This document shows positions 18,214 through 24,792 of a stretch of DNA of 64,000 bases, in pieces. Made by a program: the position numbers and the translations under genes. Position 1 is the stretch's first letter. The number at the start of each line of letters is the position of its first letter. The stretch comes from ENR-C587 sp942493235 (GTDB lineage: Bacteria > Bacteroidota > Ignavibacteria > Kapaibacteriales > UBA2268): the NCBI GenBank assembly GCA_942493235.1, contig OW818676.1, positions 2,666,001 to 2,730,000 of the forward strand, read 5' to 3'. Below the pieces are notes generated by a model. That model saw only the letters and a program-made list of their open reading frames with translations, had not been told where the DNA came from and ran no database searches.

Positions 18214-18765
18214 TATACTATCCTTAATAATTGATAAAGTTATTTTTACACTTCATAGTAGTCATATTACTTTAGGTATCTCTTATAAAACAGGGAAGGG
18301 CTTATCGAAATTTTAATTGCCTTACCTATTAGTAGGGCATAATATCCAATACTATACTGTTGACGTTTTACATGAAATACTGTTGTGGATAATTTTAAAA
18401 TACTATAATTAAATTGTTGATAAATTAGTATTTAAGTCTCTTCGCTATTTTGAATGGATAGAAAGCTTTACTGAGAATCAGGAATTGGGAAATAGGATAT
18501 AGGAATTGAAAATATGCACATCTCCATACTATTCTCTGCGTTGTGTGGCTCTTTTATTTTTTGAAAATACTGGATATTTCAGTATATTGTATTTTTTTTC
18601 GTTCTTTGTAAATAATAATTGGTGTTTTGGCTGTGCTCAGCAACCGGTTTATGATTTTTTTATTCTTTATTTTCAAGTAAACGAGTGAGGTTGGGTAAAA
18701 GTTATAGTTGAAATATATAATTTGTAAATTCGTTTAAATCTTTTTTATATAAATATGGAGTAAAT
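18214..18765. other. Intergenic region at island edge with fragment A of the Hint repeat
   Basis: A 550-bp stretch without a credible gene. At 18602-18622 it contains TTCTTTGTAAATAATAATTG, the same string that begins each Hint fragment downstream (19451, 20269, 21025); after about 24 bases the match ends. At 18441 a string TTCGCTATTTTGAATGG resembles the outer end of the 293-bp element, with no other end visible. The frame of 60 codons at 18506-18688 runs across this debris and is not supported. Confidence 0.5.
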
Positions 18766-19002
18766 GTGGAGGCTGTTATATTAAAAAGCAACTCAATTGC
18801 CGATATTGAATTGATTATTACTCTTGCAAAAAAATTAGGAATAGAGATATGTAAGATTAATGAAACAAACGAAGTTTCATTATCTTCACGGCTTATAAGT
18901 ACTCAGGCAAAACATAACTTTTTGAATTCAAAAGGATTGTGGAGAGATCGCAGTATTGACGGCAAATCGCTTAGGAATGCAGCATGGAAAATACAAAATT
19001 AG
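18766..19002 (+). CDS. Antitoxin of a VapBC-type pair (predicted)
   Basis: A 78-residue protein whose gene overlaps the PIN-domain toxin gene by 19 bases, the classic arrangement for antitoxin and toxin. The start is GTG 18766, because GGAG lies five bases upstream and the neighbouring ATGs run into stops. The N-terminal part (AVILKSNSIADIELIITLAKKLG) looks like a VapB/DUF2281-style segment with little DNA-binding motif visible. The tail LWRDRSIDGKSLRNAAWK is of the kind that fills the toxin active site. It would neutralise the toxin and repress its own promoter; the second part is inference from family behaviour. Confidence 0.75.
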   Translation: MEAVILKSNSIADIELIITLAKKLGIEICKINETNEVSLSSRLISTQAKHNFLNSKGLWRDRSIDGKSLRNAAWKIQN

Positions 19003-19373
19003 TTTTATGCGATACTGATATTATAATCGAATTTTATAAGGGGAACGAACTGATTGCAAGCAAATTAGAAGAGATTGGAAGCTCTAATATTACAATTAGT
19101 TCAATTACTGCTGCTGAATTGATTTTTGGTGCTTTGAACAAAAAGGAACTCAAACAAATTTGCAAAGATATAGAGTGTTTAAATATCATTAAAATGAATC
19201 ATAGTATTAATGACAAGTTTCTTGAATTAATGAAAAAATATAGCTTGAGCCACAAATTGCGGATTCCTGATTGTTTAATAGCGGCTTCTTCTATTGAACT
19301 AAATATCCCTCTATTTACTTTAAATAAAAAGGATTTTGTATTCATAGAAAAATTGAATCTATTTAAAATTTAA
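18984..19373 (+). CDS. vapC: PIN domain ribonuclease toxin, VapC family
   Basis: A 129-residue PIN-domain protein, a Mg2+-dependent RNase that usually cuts tRNA or rRNA. The acidic active-site residues are present: Asp-10 and Asp-12 in LVLCDTDIIIEF, Glu-45 in TAAELIFGAL, and Asp-96 in RIPDCLIAASSI. The length is normal. Its gene starts inside the antitoxin gene. Both lie between fragment A and fragment B of the Hint repeat, and the toxin stop at 19371-19373 abuts the start of fragment B, so the module ends exactly where the repeat begins. Confidence 0.9.
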   Translation: MENTKLVLCDTDIIIEFYKGNELIASKLEEIGSSNITISSITAAELIFGALNKKELKQICKDIECLNIIKMNHSINDKFLELMKKYSLSHKLRIPDCLIAASSIELNIPLFTLNKKDFVFIEKLNLFKI

Positions 19374-19609
19374 TCTTTGCAATAAATATTCAAGAATTTG
19401 TTAAATTGCATTTCGCAGGTGATACAGTTACTTGCACTTTATAGCATCCGTTCTTTGTAAATAATAATTAGGTAGCGGCTCGGGACTCAAGCATGGAGAT
19501 TTTCTCTATACTTATTCCGGTGCTAAATATGCAGTTGATAGCATATTTACTTTCAAAACCGATACAGCTACAGCAGTATATAATTTTGAAACTGCGGGCA
19601 ATCATAATT
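19373..19609 (+). pseudogene. Hint-domain fragment B (frameshifted)
   Basis: A remnant of the end of a Hint (hedgehog/intein, pretoxin) domain. It begins with ATCTTTGCAATAAATATTC and reaches CATCCGTTCTTTGTA (HPFFVNNN), where TAG replaces the TGG codon of fragment C. The reading frame then shifts: one frame gives VAARDSS, another GDFLYTYSGAKYAVDSIF and TAVYNFETAGNHN. It stops short of the YYVSASKVLVHN end seen in fragments C and D. Fragment C carries the same 70-base upstream part, so the two share more than the Hint coding portion. Confidence 0.8.
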
Positions 19610-19667
19610 AAAATATTGACTTATTTGTTTCGTTACTAATTTGGCAACTAATTAAAGGAAAAAGAAA

Positions 19668-19886
19668 ATGATAGCTCAAATTGAAAATATTATACAAATA
19701 GTCAGCAGAATGCCAATAAATCAACAAAATGATTTAGCTTTTTTCTGGAAACAAGATTTAGAAAGCGAAATCAAATTTGATACTAAAATTTCGCTTACTG
19801 CAGATAAATTATTAGATTTAGCCAATTTTGCACTTAAAGAGTTTTCTGAAGAAAAAACAATTAATATGGGCTTTGACAAGCTGTGA
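19668..19886 (+). CDS. Antitoxin of a RelE/ParE-type pair (predicted)
   Basis: A 72-residue protein starting with MIAQIENIIQIVSRMPINQQNDLAFFWKQDLE, mostly helical. A good ribosome site (AAAGGAAAAAG) precedes the ATG at 19668. Its stop codon overlaps the GTG start of the RelE-like gene (GTGA), typical of antitoxin-toxin pairs. The segment PINQQNDLAFFWKQDLESE is a pattern of small antitoxins often found with this toxin family. No DNA-binding domain was recognised. Confidence 0.75.
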   Translation: MIAQIENIIQIVSRMPINQQNDLAFFWKQDLESEIKFDTKISLTADKLLDLANFALKEFSEEKTINMGFDKL

Positions 19887-20146
19887 ATTCGCACCTTACA
19901 AAAGATTTTATTAAATGTTTTCGTAATTTACCTGACAGAATTCAGTACTTAGCTCGTAAGAATTACTTAATTTGGAAAGAAAATCCATATCATCCAAGCC
20001 TAAATTTTAAAGAAATTAAAATTAATACAAATATATATTCGGTTCGAGTAGGAATCGGATGGCGTGCTTTGGGTATTACCAAGGATGATTGTATTATTTG
20101 GTTTTGGATAGGTTCGCATTCTGATTATGATAATCTAATAAAATAG
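19883..20146 (+). CDS. RelE/ParE superfamily toxin
   Basis: An 87-residue protein of the RelE/ParE fold. The run DRIQYLARKNYLIWKENPYHPSLNFKEI (about 18-45), then YSVRVGIGWRALG (about 53-65) and the end IIWFWIGSHSDYDNLI, matches a well-populated plasmid-stabilisation-like subgroup. Such toxins are mRNA interferases or gyrase inhibitors; which one cannot be told. The GTG start overlaps the antitoxin stop by four bases. The module lies between Hint fragments B and C. Confidence 0.87.
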   Translation: MNSHLTKDFIKCFRNLPDRIQYLARKNYLIWKENPYHPSLNFKEIKINTNIYSVRVGIGWRALGITKDDCIIWFWIGSHSDYDNLIK

Positions 20147-20191
20147 TATAATCTTTCAGAAACAATTAATAATCCTTGCAGATTACCAAAT

Positions 20192-20508
20192 ATCTTTGCA
20201 ATAAATATTCAAGAATTTGTTAAATTGTATTTTGCAGGTGATTCAGTAAATGCACTTTGGAGCATCCGTTCTTTGTAAATAATAATTGGGTAGCGGCTCG
20301 GGAGCTAAAGCAGGGAGACTTTCTCTATGCTTATTCAGGTGCTAAATATACAGTTGATAGCATATTTACATTCAAAACCGATACAGCTACGGCAGTAAAT
20401 AATTTTGAAGAAATCGGCAATCATAATTATTATGTCTCGGCATCTAAGGTGCTGGTGCATAATATAAAATACAATTATTCGTTTACTTCATATATTTATT
20501 ATAATTAG
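20192..20508 (+). pseudogene. Hint-domain fragment C, in frame but lacking the N-terminal half
   Basis: The longest clean fragment. A frame from TTG 20257 gives EHPFFVNNNWVAARELKQGD, then FLYAYSGAKYTVDSIFTF, then NHNYYVSASKVLVHN, a canonical Hint C-terminal half ending in the cleavage-type VxVHN motif at about 20463. The catalytic N-terminal Cys/Ser block of a Hint domain is missing, so it cannot be active alone. After HN follow only IKYNYSFTSYIYYN and a stop. The 65 bases upstream, from ATCTTTGCAATAAATATTC at about 20193, match fragment B. The TTG start has no real ribosome site, so I regard it as a remnant and not an expressed gene. Confidence 0.8.
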
Positions 20509-20517
20509 CGAGGATTT

Positions 20518-20777
20518 ATGCCGGAGATAAGTAGATTTTTCGGAATAATAATTACCATGAATTTTAATGATCATAATCCGCCACATTTGCATGCAGAATA
20601 TGGTGAATATGAAGCTGTATTCGATATTGCTGAAAACAAAGTTATTCCGGTAAACTTGGGAAAACTGCTTCTAAATTAGTTCACAATTGGATACATATTC
20701 ATAAAGTTGAGTTATTAGAAGACTGGAATTTATTAAGAGACAAAATGCAACCAATTAAAATAACTCCATTGGATTAG
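20518..20777 (+). pseudogene. DUF4160 family protein, frameshifted
   Basis: The frame from ATG 20518 starts MPEISRFFGIIITMNFNDHN, then PPHLHAEYGEYEAVFDI, as DUF4160 proteins do. After VIPVN a stop comes at 20677-20679. Moving to the neighbouring frame within CCGGTAAAC restores the family end: GKLGKTASKLVHNWIHIHK, then ELLEDWNLLRDKMQPI, to a stop at 20775-20777. One base has therefore been lost or gained near 20650. It pairs with an intact DUF2442 gene two bases downstream, a common combination regarded as toxin-antitoxin-like. A programmed frameshift is possible but I see no slippery heptamer. Confidence 0.82.
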
Positions 20778-20779
20778 AT

Positions 20780-21010
20780 ATGATAAAAATTATTAAAATA
20801 GAACATTTTAAAGATTATATCCTTAGAATCAAATTCGACGAAGGTACCGAAAAAACTTTGGATTTTGCTACTTTAACTTCATTTGATGGGATTGCAGAGC
20901 AATTAAAAGATCCAAAGTATTTCGGAAATGTAACAATTTTAAGAAGCGGACGCAGTTTCGGCTGGGATAACGGTTACGATTGTTGTGCCGATTGGGCTTA
21001 TAGCGTTTAA
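20780..21010 (+). CDS. DUF2442 family protein
   Basis: A 76-residue DUF2442 protein: KIEHFKDYILRIKFDEGTEK (about 6-25), then DPKYFGNVTILRSGRSFGWDNGYDCCADWAY (about 43-73). Members are often next to DUF4160 genes and are thought to be regulatory or antitoxin-like; the biochemical role is not established. The start lies two bases after the stop of the broken DUF4160 gene. It ends eight bases before Hint fragment D. Confidence 0.85.
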   Translation: MIKIIKIEHFKDYILRIKFDEGTEKTLDFATLTSFDGIAEQLKDPKYFGNVTILRSGRSFGWDNGYDCCADWAYSV

Positions 21011-21018
21011 TTTATTAT

Positions 21019-21369
21019 CATCCGTTCTTTGTAAATAATAATTGGGTAGCGGCTCGGGAGCTAAAAAGGGGAGATTCACTCTATTCTTATTCCGGTGCTA
21101 AATATGCAGTTGACAGCATATTTACTTTCAAAACCGATACAGCAGTAGCAGTATATAATTTTGAAACTGCGGGCAATCATAACTATTATGTCTCAGCGAG
21201 TAATGTACTGGTGCATAATTGTGATGGAATATTTAAAACAAATAATCTTAAAGAATTCAAGGCACTTGTACATAAACTTTCTAAGTATGGATCAAGTATA
21301 ACTCTGGAAGAAGCAAAAAAAATAAATAAGAGTATCATAATATATATTATATTATATTTGATGTATTAA
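21019..21369 (+). pseudogene. Hint-domain fragment D with a distinct C-terminal tail
   Basis: From CATCCG at 21019 the frame is open: HPFFVNNNWVAARELKRGD, then SLYSYSGAKYAVDSIFTF, then NHNYYVSASNVLVHN ending at 21219. It then continues without a break into a 50-residue tail, CDGIFKTNNLKEFKALVHKL, then SKYGSSITLEEAKKINKS, to a stop at 21367-21369. In polymorphic toxins the domain after VxVHN is the toxin tip, so this tail is a candidate toxin or truncated toxin. There is no start codon or ribosome site for the Hint part. The tail matches no family I recognise. Confidence 0.7.
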
Positions 21370-21410
21370 GAATGGGGAGTAGTTTAATCAATGGGAACCT
21401 ATTATGACAT

Positions 21411-21537
21411 TTAAATGGGCTATAGAAATGATGCACAAGGTCAAATGACAATAATACCATTGCAGACTTTCCTTTATAAAGCTACACCAGCAGGTATTAT
21501 GGGAGTTATAAATAATATAAACAACGGACGGAGATGA
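21411..21537 (+). pseudogene. 3' remnant of a YD-repeat secreted protein
   Basis: This matches the last 42 codons of the gene at 22176-22565, with an open frame from TATAGAAATGATGCA to the TGA at 21535-21537 (YRNDAQGQMTIIPLQTFLY, then AGIMGVINNINNGRR). At AAATGGG-CTATAG one base is missing compared with AAATGGGGTTATAG in the intact copy, and the beginning of the gene is absent. It is the leftover of the tandem duplication. Confidence 0.8.
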
Positions 21538-21544
21538 GTGTGTT

Positions 21545-22066
21545 ATGAAAACAAAATATTTATTATTCGCAATCATTATCTTTGTATTAGTCATAAGTTG
21601 TAAATCATCTTTAGCAGACAGAGAGAAAGAATATAAAGATATTGATGATACGTTTTATTCTTATAATAATATTGTTATTTCGATAAATTATAAAAGTAAG
21701 ATCTCAGATAATACTAAATATATTCACTATGTAGATACGACAGGTATAGATTATGAAATATATAACAGAGTTACTACTTATCCGCAAATAGTTGGAGATA
21801 AATTGTATTTTAAGATTAACACTACTCAATATGTTGATTATATCGAAAAAATCAAAGAATTATCTTGTAAGTGCGGAATTGATACTACTGATATTAATTT
21901 TTATTGTTCAATTAAGAACAAAGGGAAACATGAGCATTATATTATAAGTAAAAACAATATTGTGTCTTGCATTAATTATCATAATAATCTAACAAAAGAT
22001 ACTTTGAATGTAAAACAGTTAACTGAATATATAAGAAAATATTATAATTCTTACTATCAATTCTGA
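21545..22066 (+). CDS. Lipoprotein of unknown function, paralogue 1
   Basis: A 173-residue predicted lipoprotein: the signal peptide MKTKYLLFAIIIFVLVISC has Cys-19 in a lipobox. The mature part is Tyr/Ile/Lys/Asn-rich with a conserved ELSCKCGID (about 107-115) and SCINYHNNLTKDTL (about 140-153). It is closely similar along its full length to the product of 22573-23094; most residues are identical. It starts seven bases after the stop of the YD remnant. By its position after a YD/Hint-type gene it could be an immunity or accessory lipoprotein, but I have no family match. Four Cys residues in the mature part are shared by both copies. Confidence 0.75.
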   Translation: MKTKYLLFAIIIFVLVISCKSSLADREKEYKDIDDTFYSYNNIVISINYKSKISDNTKYIHYVDTTGIDYEIYNRVTTYPQIVGDKLYFKINTTQYVDYIEKIKELSCKCGIDTTDINFYCSIKNKGKHEHYIISKNNIVSCINYHNNLTKDTLNVKQLTEYIRKYYNSYYQF

Positions 22067-22101
22067 TTGAGGAATTTGTTTGGTAATTGGAAATAATTTG
22101 C

Positions 22102-22123
22102 TTTTATAATTGCAATTATAAAA
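22102..22123. repeat. 22-bp perfect palindrome in duplicated spacer
   Basis: TTTTATAATTGC followed by its mirror complement GCAATTATAAAA forms a perfect palindrome 36 bases after the lipoprotein stop and 53 bases before the next ATG. The second copy is at 23130-23151. No T-run follows, so an operator or protein-binding site fits as well as a terminator. Confidence 0.5.
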
Positions 22124-22175
22124 TATAACAAATGAAAATAGAATGTATTATTGTATTAGAAAATGGAATATTAAA

Positions 22176-22565
22176 ATGAAAATTAAATTGATTATAAGTA
22201 TGGGTATAATATTAATTAGCACCTACTGCTACTCACAAACCCAGTATTCATATACTTATGACGGAGCAGGTAATAGAATTACAAGAACTGTAGTATCTAA
22301 AAAAAACAACAGTACCAGCAGAGCAGAAAGTGGCAAATGCTACATTATTTCTGAAACACCGGCAAGTGATAAAACAGACAAGGAATCAAATTTCTACAAA
22401 CTATGTCAACTTGTGCAAAATAATAATAAAGTTGCTATTAAATGGGGTTATAGAAATGATGCGCAAGGTCAAATGACAATAATACCATTGCAGACTTTCC
22501 TTTATAAAGCTACACCAGCAGGTATTATGGGAGTTATAAATAATATAAACAACGGACGGAGATGA
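22176..22565 (+). CDS. Small secreted YD-repeat (RHS-type) protein
   Basis: Start ATG 22176 gives a clean signal peptide, MKIKLIISMGIILISTYCYSQ; a start at 22143 would bury it. The 130-residue product has one YD repeat straight after the signal (YSYTYDGAGNRITR, residues 24-37), as in RHS and wall-associated toxin shells, then a Ser/Thr/Lys-rich linker and the duplicated C-terminal part WGYRNDAQGQMTIIPLQTF. It is far shorter than an RHS shell (over 1000 residues), so it is either a deletion product joining both ends of a larger gene or a small secreted factor. The next gene, a lipoprotein, starts seven bases after its stop. Confidence 0.7.
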   Translation: MKIKLIISMGIILISTYCYSQTQYSYTYDGAGNRITRTVVSKKNNSTSRAESGKCYIISETPASDKTDKESNFYKLCQLVQNNNKVAIKWGYRNDAQGQMTIIPLQTFLYKATPAGIMGVINNINNGRR

Positions 22566-23198
22566 GAGTGTTATGAAGACTAAATATTTATTGATAGTTA
22601 TAATAATCTTGGTCGTGCTTATAGGTTGTAAATCATCTTTAGCAGACAGGGAGAAAGAAACAGATGACATTTATGATACGTTTTATTCAAATAATCATAT
22701 TTCGATTTCGATGGTTTACAAAAGTAAATTCACAAACAGAACCTCATCTATTTGCTATGTAGATATGACAGATATAGATTATAAAATATATAACAGAGTT
22801 ACTACTGGACCGCAAATAGTTGGATTTACAGAGTATTTTAAGATTAATAGGTCTCAATATTATGATTATATAGAAAAAATCAAAGAATTATCTTGTAAGT
22901 GCGACATTGATTCTACCGATATTAGTTTTGATTGTTATATTAAAAAAAAAGGAAAATATGAGTATTATATTATAAGTAAAAACAATATAATGTCTTGCAT
23001 CAATTATCATAATAATCTAACAAAAGATACTTTGAAAATTGAAGAACTAATAGAATATATAAAAAAATATTACAATCCTAAATATGAATTCTGATTGAAG
23101 AATTTGTTTGGTAATTGGAAATAATTTGCTTTTATAATTGCAATTATAAAATATAACAAATGAAAATAGAATGTATTATTGTATTAGAAAAAGGAAAA
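22438..23198. repeat. Tandem duplication, copy 2
   Basis: Second copy of the segment at 21411-22170, offset 1028 bp. The match continues past the lipoprotein stop through GAATTTGTTTGGTAATTGG and the palindrome to GTATTAGAAAA, where the sequences part just before the next start codon. Confidence 0.88.
22573..23094 (+). CDS. Lipoprotein of unknown function, paralogue 2
   Basis: A 173-residue lipoprotein (MKTKYLLIVIIILVVLIGC, lipobox Cys-19), the duplicate of 21545-22066. Both have ADREKE after the Cys, IYNRVTT-PQIVG in the middle (about 77-88), YIEKIKELSCKC, and the end EYIKKYYN. Differences are concentrated just after the signal (TDDIYDTFYSNNHISISMVY against KDIDDTFYSYNNIVISINY) and near PQIVG. 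The changes are mostly substitutions that keep the frame, so both copies appear to be under selection for protein function. Context as for its paralogue. Confidence 0.75.
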   Translation: MKTKYLLIVIIILVVLIGCKSSLADREKETDDIYDTFYSNNHISISMVYKSKFTNRTSSICYVDMTDIDYKIYNRVTTGPQIVGFTEYFKINRSQYYDYIEKIKELSCKCDIDSTDISFDCYIKKKGKYEYYIISKNNIMSCINYHNNLTKDTLKIEELIEYIKKYYNPKYEF

Positions 23199-23203
23199 TA
23201 AAT

Positions 23204-23344
23204 ATGAAATTTATCTTTAGATTTTTATTTGAACCAATATTATTTTTAGTACTAATTGTACAAGTTCTCTTTTTTTCTTGCAAAGAAAAAAACCTTTTTA
23301 ACTTTGTAACTGTCGTATGTTACTTAGTTTTTTACTTCTATTAG
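23204..23344 (+). CDS. Short hydrophobic ORF with lipobox-like start (possible remnant)
   Basis: A 46-residue frame starting exactly where the duplicated leader ends, in the position held by the YD-protein ATG in the other copy. It begins MKFIFRFLFEPILFLVLIVQ and then VLFFSCKEKN, resembling a lipoprotein signal with Cys at 26, then stops after about 20 further residues. It could be a truncated third gene of the array. Too short to judge whether it is expressed. Confidence 0.35.
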   Translation: MKFIFRFLFEPILFLVLIVQVLFFSCKEKNLFNFVTVVCYLVFYFY

Positions 23345-23372
23345 ATTTATACCGGAAAATAGCAGTTGTGTT

Positions 23373-23807
23373 TTAAACTATAGAAGCAATTTTATTTATA
23401 GTTTGATTTCTTAAATCTTCCAATGTCTCTTCACTTAACATTTTATAGGTTTCGTCGCGTAATTTCCCCCATTTGTTGTGGACCGGGCAGGGTTCATTAA
23501 TTGTGCATCCTTCAAATCCCAGAACGCATTTATGGAATATCTCCAACCCATCTATAGCAATTACAATATCAATTAATCTAATATCTTTGGCTTCTTTAAA
23601 TAAATAAAATCCTCCGCTTTTGCCCTTTTTAGAGCCAACAATCTTGTCATTTGATAAAGCCTGCAATACTTTAGAAACAAATTCCTTAGGTACGTTTAGT
23701 CTTTCGGATATTTCATTGGCATTTGAGCATTTATCTTTATCCTGAGCCGATAGAAATAAAACTGCCTGTAGTGCTAATTCACATTTTTTCGAGAAAATAA
23801 CTGTCAT
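23373..23807 (-). CDS. Rrf2 family transcriptional regulator (IscR/NsrR-like)
   Basis: A 144-residue winged-helix regulator. The helix-turn-helix is at about residues 28-52 (NANEISERLNVPKEFVSKVLQAL) and the wing motif KGKSGGFYL follows. Cys-94, Cys-101 and Cys-107 (HKCVLGFEGCTINEPCPVH) match the cluster ligands of Rrf2 proteins that bind [2Fe-2S] or [4Fe-4S] clusters, so it should sense iron-sulfur status, nitric oxide or redox stress. It is divergently transcribed from a ferredoxin-like gene 133 bases away, its probable target. Confidence 0.9.
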   Translation of the reverse strand: MTVIFSKKCELALQAVLFLSAQDKDKCSNANEISERLNVPKEFVSKVLQALSNDKIVGSKKGKSGGFYLFKEAKDIRLIDIVIAIDGLEIFHKCVLGFEGCTINEPCPVHNKWGKLRDETYKMLSEETLEDLRNQTINKIASIV

Positions 23808-23940
23808 TTAACTCTGCCTTAAATTATTTTTATTAGTTTATAAAAATATTGCTTGTTTTTAAAATACAAATATACTAAATTCGTGTTACTTAAAACAAGA
23901 CAAATTAGTCTGATTTTAAATTTGATTGAAAGGATATTAT

Positions 23941-24792
23941 ATGAAAAGGCAAATAATTCAGATCGACGAAGACAAATGCAATGGCTGTGGATTATGTATT
24001 CCTAATTGTCATGAAGGTGCATTACAGATAATAGACGGGAAATGCCGATTGATAAGCGATTTGTTCTGCGATGGGCTCGGAGCTTGTATCGGGCATTGTC
24101 CTGAAGGTGCATTAGAAATAATTGAGCGTGAGGCAGAGGCTTATGACGAACGAAAAGTAATGGCATTAATGCTTGGACAAGGGATGAATGTAGTAACTGC
24201 TCATTTAAAACATCTAAAAGAGCATAACGAAATGGAACTTTACAGTCAGGCGATAAATTATCTTAAAGAAAATTCAATTAATATTCCCGAGCATAGCATA
24301 AAGAAGGAATCAATGTGTTCAAGTGGAGGATGCCCGGGGGCTAATACTGTAGTATTTGATAAGAAGCCGAATGCAAATATCGAAGAATCAAAAAGCTTAC
24401 AATCAGAGCTAAATCAGTGGCCTATACAATTACATTTGGTAAATCCGAATGCTCAATATCTTCGAGATGCAGAAATTGGTATATTATCGACTTGTTCGGC
24501 ATTTTCAACTCCGAACATACATAAAGATTATATAGCAAATAGGGCGGTACTTGTAGCATGTCCGAAATTGGATTACACCGAACCATATACTCCGAAATTG
24601 CAAGAAATATTCAAAAACAACAATACTCAAAAAGTAGTAATAGTACGAATGGAAGTTCCTTGCTGTGGTGGTTTAACAAAAATTGCAGTTGATGCCGCAA
24701 GATTATCTGAAGTAAAAGGAATTATTGTAGAAGAGCATACATTGTCTATTCAGGGAGATTTCTTAAAGAAGTCTATTTTGTATCAAGGATAA
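23941..24792 (+). CDS. Two-[4Fe-4S] ferredoxin-like protein with C-terminal extension
   Basis: A 283-residue cytoplasmic iron-sulfur protein. ATG 23941 is chosen because AAAGGA lies seven bases upstream. The first cluster motif is CNGCGLCIPNC (Cys-13, 16, 19, 23), the second has Cys-43, 49 and 53 (CDGLGACIGHCPEGAL), with Cys-35 as a possible further ligand. The rest has more cysteines: CSSGGCPG (125 and 130), CSAF, LVACPKLD, and CCGGLTKIA near 242. Proteins of this layout (ferredoxin followed by a conserved CCGG domain) are found next to hybrid-cluster proteins and redox stress genes. The divergent Rrf2 gene suggests control by that regulator. The electron partner is unknown. Confidence 0.85.
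   Translation: MKRQIIQIDEDKCNGCGLCIPNCHEGALQIIDGKCRLISDLFCDGLGACIGHCPEGALEIIEREAEAYDERKVMALMLGQGMNVVTAHLKHLKEHNEMELYSQAINYLKENSINIPEHSIKKESMCSSGGCPGANTVVFDKKPNANIEESKSLQSELNQWPIQLHLVNPNAQYLRDAEIGILSTCSAFSTPNIHKDYIANRAVLVACPKLDYTEPYTPKLQEIFKNNNTQKVVIVRMEVPCCGGLTKIAVDAARLSEVKGIIVEEHTLSIQGDFLKKSILYQG

Larger units (their letters stand above)
21411..22170. repeat. Tandem duplication, copy 1 (period 1028 bp)
   Basis: This segment, from TTAAATGGG to just before the next gene, repeats at 22438-23198. It covers the end of a YD-repeat protein gene, a full lipoprotein gene and its downstream spacer with the palindrome at 22102-22123. The 270 bases between the copies (22171-22437) are unique and encode the beginning of the YD-repeat protein. 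Confidence 0.88.

Noticed and set aside
20257..20508. 83-residue Hint frame as an active protein
   Set aside because: It lacks the catalytic N-terminal Hint block, has only a TTG start without a real ribosome site, and matches two decayed copies beside it.
20640..20680. Programmed frameshift in the DUF4160 gene
   Set aside because: No slippery heptamer or downstream pseudoknot was recognised at the break; simple indel decay is more likely.
18599..21369. Integron-type cassette array
   Set aside because: The gene pairs sit in one direction between repeats, but the repeats are Hint coding sequence rather than attC-like imperfect hairpins, and no integrase or attI was seen.
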